Shown in pieces: positions 5,785 through 6,342 of a stretch of 6,342 bases of DNA. Numbering within the stretch: position 1 is the first letter of the stretch; the number at the start of each line of letters is the position of its first letter. Source of the DNA: Pseudomonadota bacterium (GTDB taxonomy: Bacteria; Pseudomonadota; Alphaproteobacteria; Rhizobiales; Xanthobacteraceae); NCBI GenBank assembly GCA_023405565.1, contig JAEXXW010000670.1, forward strand, positions 1 through 6,342, in the 5' to 3' direction. The translations under genes were made by a program, and so were the position numbers. The notes beneath the pieces were generated by a model. It had not been told where the DNA came from, ran no database searches, and saw only the letters and a list, made by a program, of their open reading frames with translations.

Positions 5785-6342
5785 CTACCGCTCATTGGAA
5801 GTGCTGCCGTTGGTATCGAAACCTTTCGCTACCATCGTCAGATGAATTTTGTTCTGGAACGACGAGTCCTGGTTGCGCGCGAGGAGGCCGGCATTGTCGG
5901 CAATAGCGTCGCACAGCGTTTCCACCGAGGGACGTTCCGATTTGGCGAAATCCGATAACACATAAGAATGCACGAGTTCCTTGGCGCCGGGATGACCGAT
6001 GCCAAGGCGCATGCGCCTGTAGTCGTTGCCCATGTGTTCGGAGACCGATCGCAATCCGTTATGCCCCGCATTGCCGCCGCCGGTCTTGATACGGATCTTG
6101 CCTGGCGGCAATTCCAGCTCGTCATGCAGGACGACGATGTCATGCAAGTCGATCTTGTAGAAATTGGCGGCTTCCGCCACGGCGCGTCCGGACTCGTTCA
6201 TGAACGTGCCGGGGAGCAGCAGCAGCACTTTCTTGCCGTCGATATTGCCTTCGGTGGTGACGCCCTGGAAACGGCGACGCCACGGCGCAAAGCCGTGGCG
6301 TTTCGCAATCGCCTCGACCGCCATGAAGCCGATATTGTGCCG
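5785..6342 (-). CDS. pth: Peptidyl-tRNA hydrolase Pth, N-terminus beyond window
   Basis: Cytoplasmic enzyme that hydrolyses the ester bond of peptidyl-tRNAs that drop off ribosomes, recycling tRNA. The reading frame enters from the right edge. The first visible residues are RHNIGF, the catalytic-histidine motif, so only about 17-19 residues are missing and the in-frame Met at 6324 is not the start. Numbered from the first visible residue (185 in all), His2, Asn49 (TFMNESG), Asp74 ([12 protein letters not shown]) and Asn95 ([11 protein letters not shown]) correspond to E. coli His20, Asn68, Asp93 and Asn114, so the active site is complete. The segment LLPGTFMN departs slightly from the more usual KPxTFMN. 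The Ser/Asn-rich tail after residue about 170 is variable in the family. In many alphaproteobacteria rplY precedes pth, so it may lie just outside the window. Confidence 0.97.
   Translation of the reverse strand, partial: RHNIGFMAVEAIAKRHGFAPWRRRFQGVTTEGNIDGKKVLLLLPGTFMNESGRAVAEAANFYKIDLHDIVVLHDELELPPGKIRIKTGGGNAGHNGLRSVSEHMGNDYRRMRLGIGHPGAKELVHSYVLSDFAKSERPSVETLCDAIADNAGLLARNQDSSFQNKIHLTMVAKGFDTNGSTSNER

Noticed and set aside
4837..5958. 373-codon open frame on the plus strand, antisense to ychF and the end of pth
   Set aside because: It lies wholly opposite two conserved genes, has no ribosome-binding site or family motif, and has the composition of an antisense shadow.
6320..6324. Met codon at 6324 as the start of pth
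   Set aside because: The frame continues to the window edge and the upstream codons read RHNIGF, the essential catalytic motif, so the true start is outside.

Overview
This 6.3 kb window is an ordinary, gene-dense chromosomal segment of a high-GC alphaproteobacterium. The gene content (ubiA, rsmE, pth and ychF, plus a four-cysteine secreted protein upstream of ubiA) and the protein sequences suggest Hyphomicrobiales (Rhizobiales), probably near Bradyrhizobium, Rhodopseudomonas or Pseudolabrys. That placement comes from recalled family resemblance, not from a search. No rRNA, tRNA, CRISPR array, insertion sequence, integrase or phage gene is visible.

Layout. (1) Positions 1-1159, minus strand: a small secreted protein of unknown function (497-1159) is followed by ubiA of ubiquinone synthesis (1-500, cut by the window edge), joined by an ATGA stop/start overlap. 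(2) Positions 1160-1325: a divergent intergenic region with a plausible minus-strand promoter and a separated pair of inverted 9-bp half-sites. (3) Positions 1326-2072, plus strand: rsmE, the 16S rRNA m3U1498 methyltransferase. (4) Positions 2045-4199, minus strand: a tight three-gene operon transcribed MaoC-like dehydratase 1, MaoC-like dehydratase 2, MFS transporter. Each junction is a 4-nt ATGA overlap, the first gene starts with TTG, and the transporter's 3' end overlaps the 3' end of rsmE by 28 bp. (5) Positions 4200-4342: a second divergent intergenic region containing three GACGTC palindromes. (6) Positions 4343-4636, plus strand: a 97-residue DUF4282-type membrane protein whose 3' end is duplicated as a 15-bp tandem unit. 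(7) Positions 4672-6342, minus strand: pth (peptidyl-tRNA hydrolase, N-terminus outside the window) followed after 15 bp by ychF (ribosome-associated ATPase).

Functionally, rsmE, pth and ychF all serve translation, and ubiA serves respiratory quinone synthesis. The MaoC-MaoC-MFS operon is the most accessory-looking part. The two hotdog-fold proteins are clear paralogs that probably act on acyl-CoA-type substrates, perhaps as a heteromer, and the coupled transporter resembles the fosmidomycin-resistance branch of the MFS, but the substrate cannot be read from sequence. I found no convincing previously undescribed system. The points most worth a second look are the coupled dehydratase/transporter operon, the four-cysteine secreted protein coupled to ubiA, and the symmetric elements in the two divergent intergenic regions.
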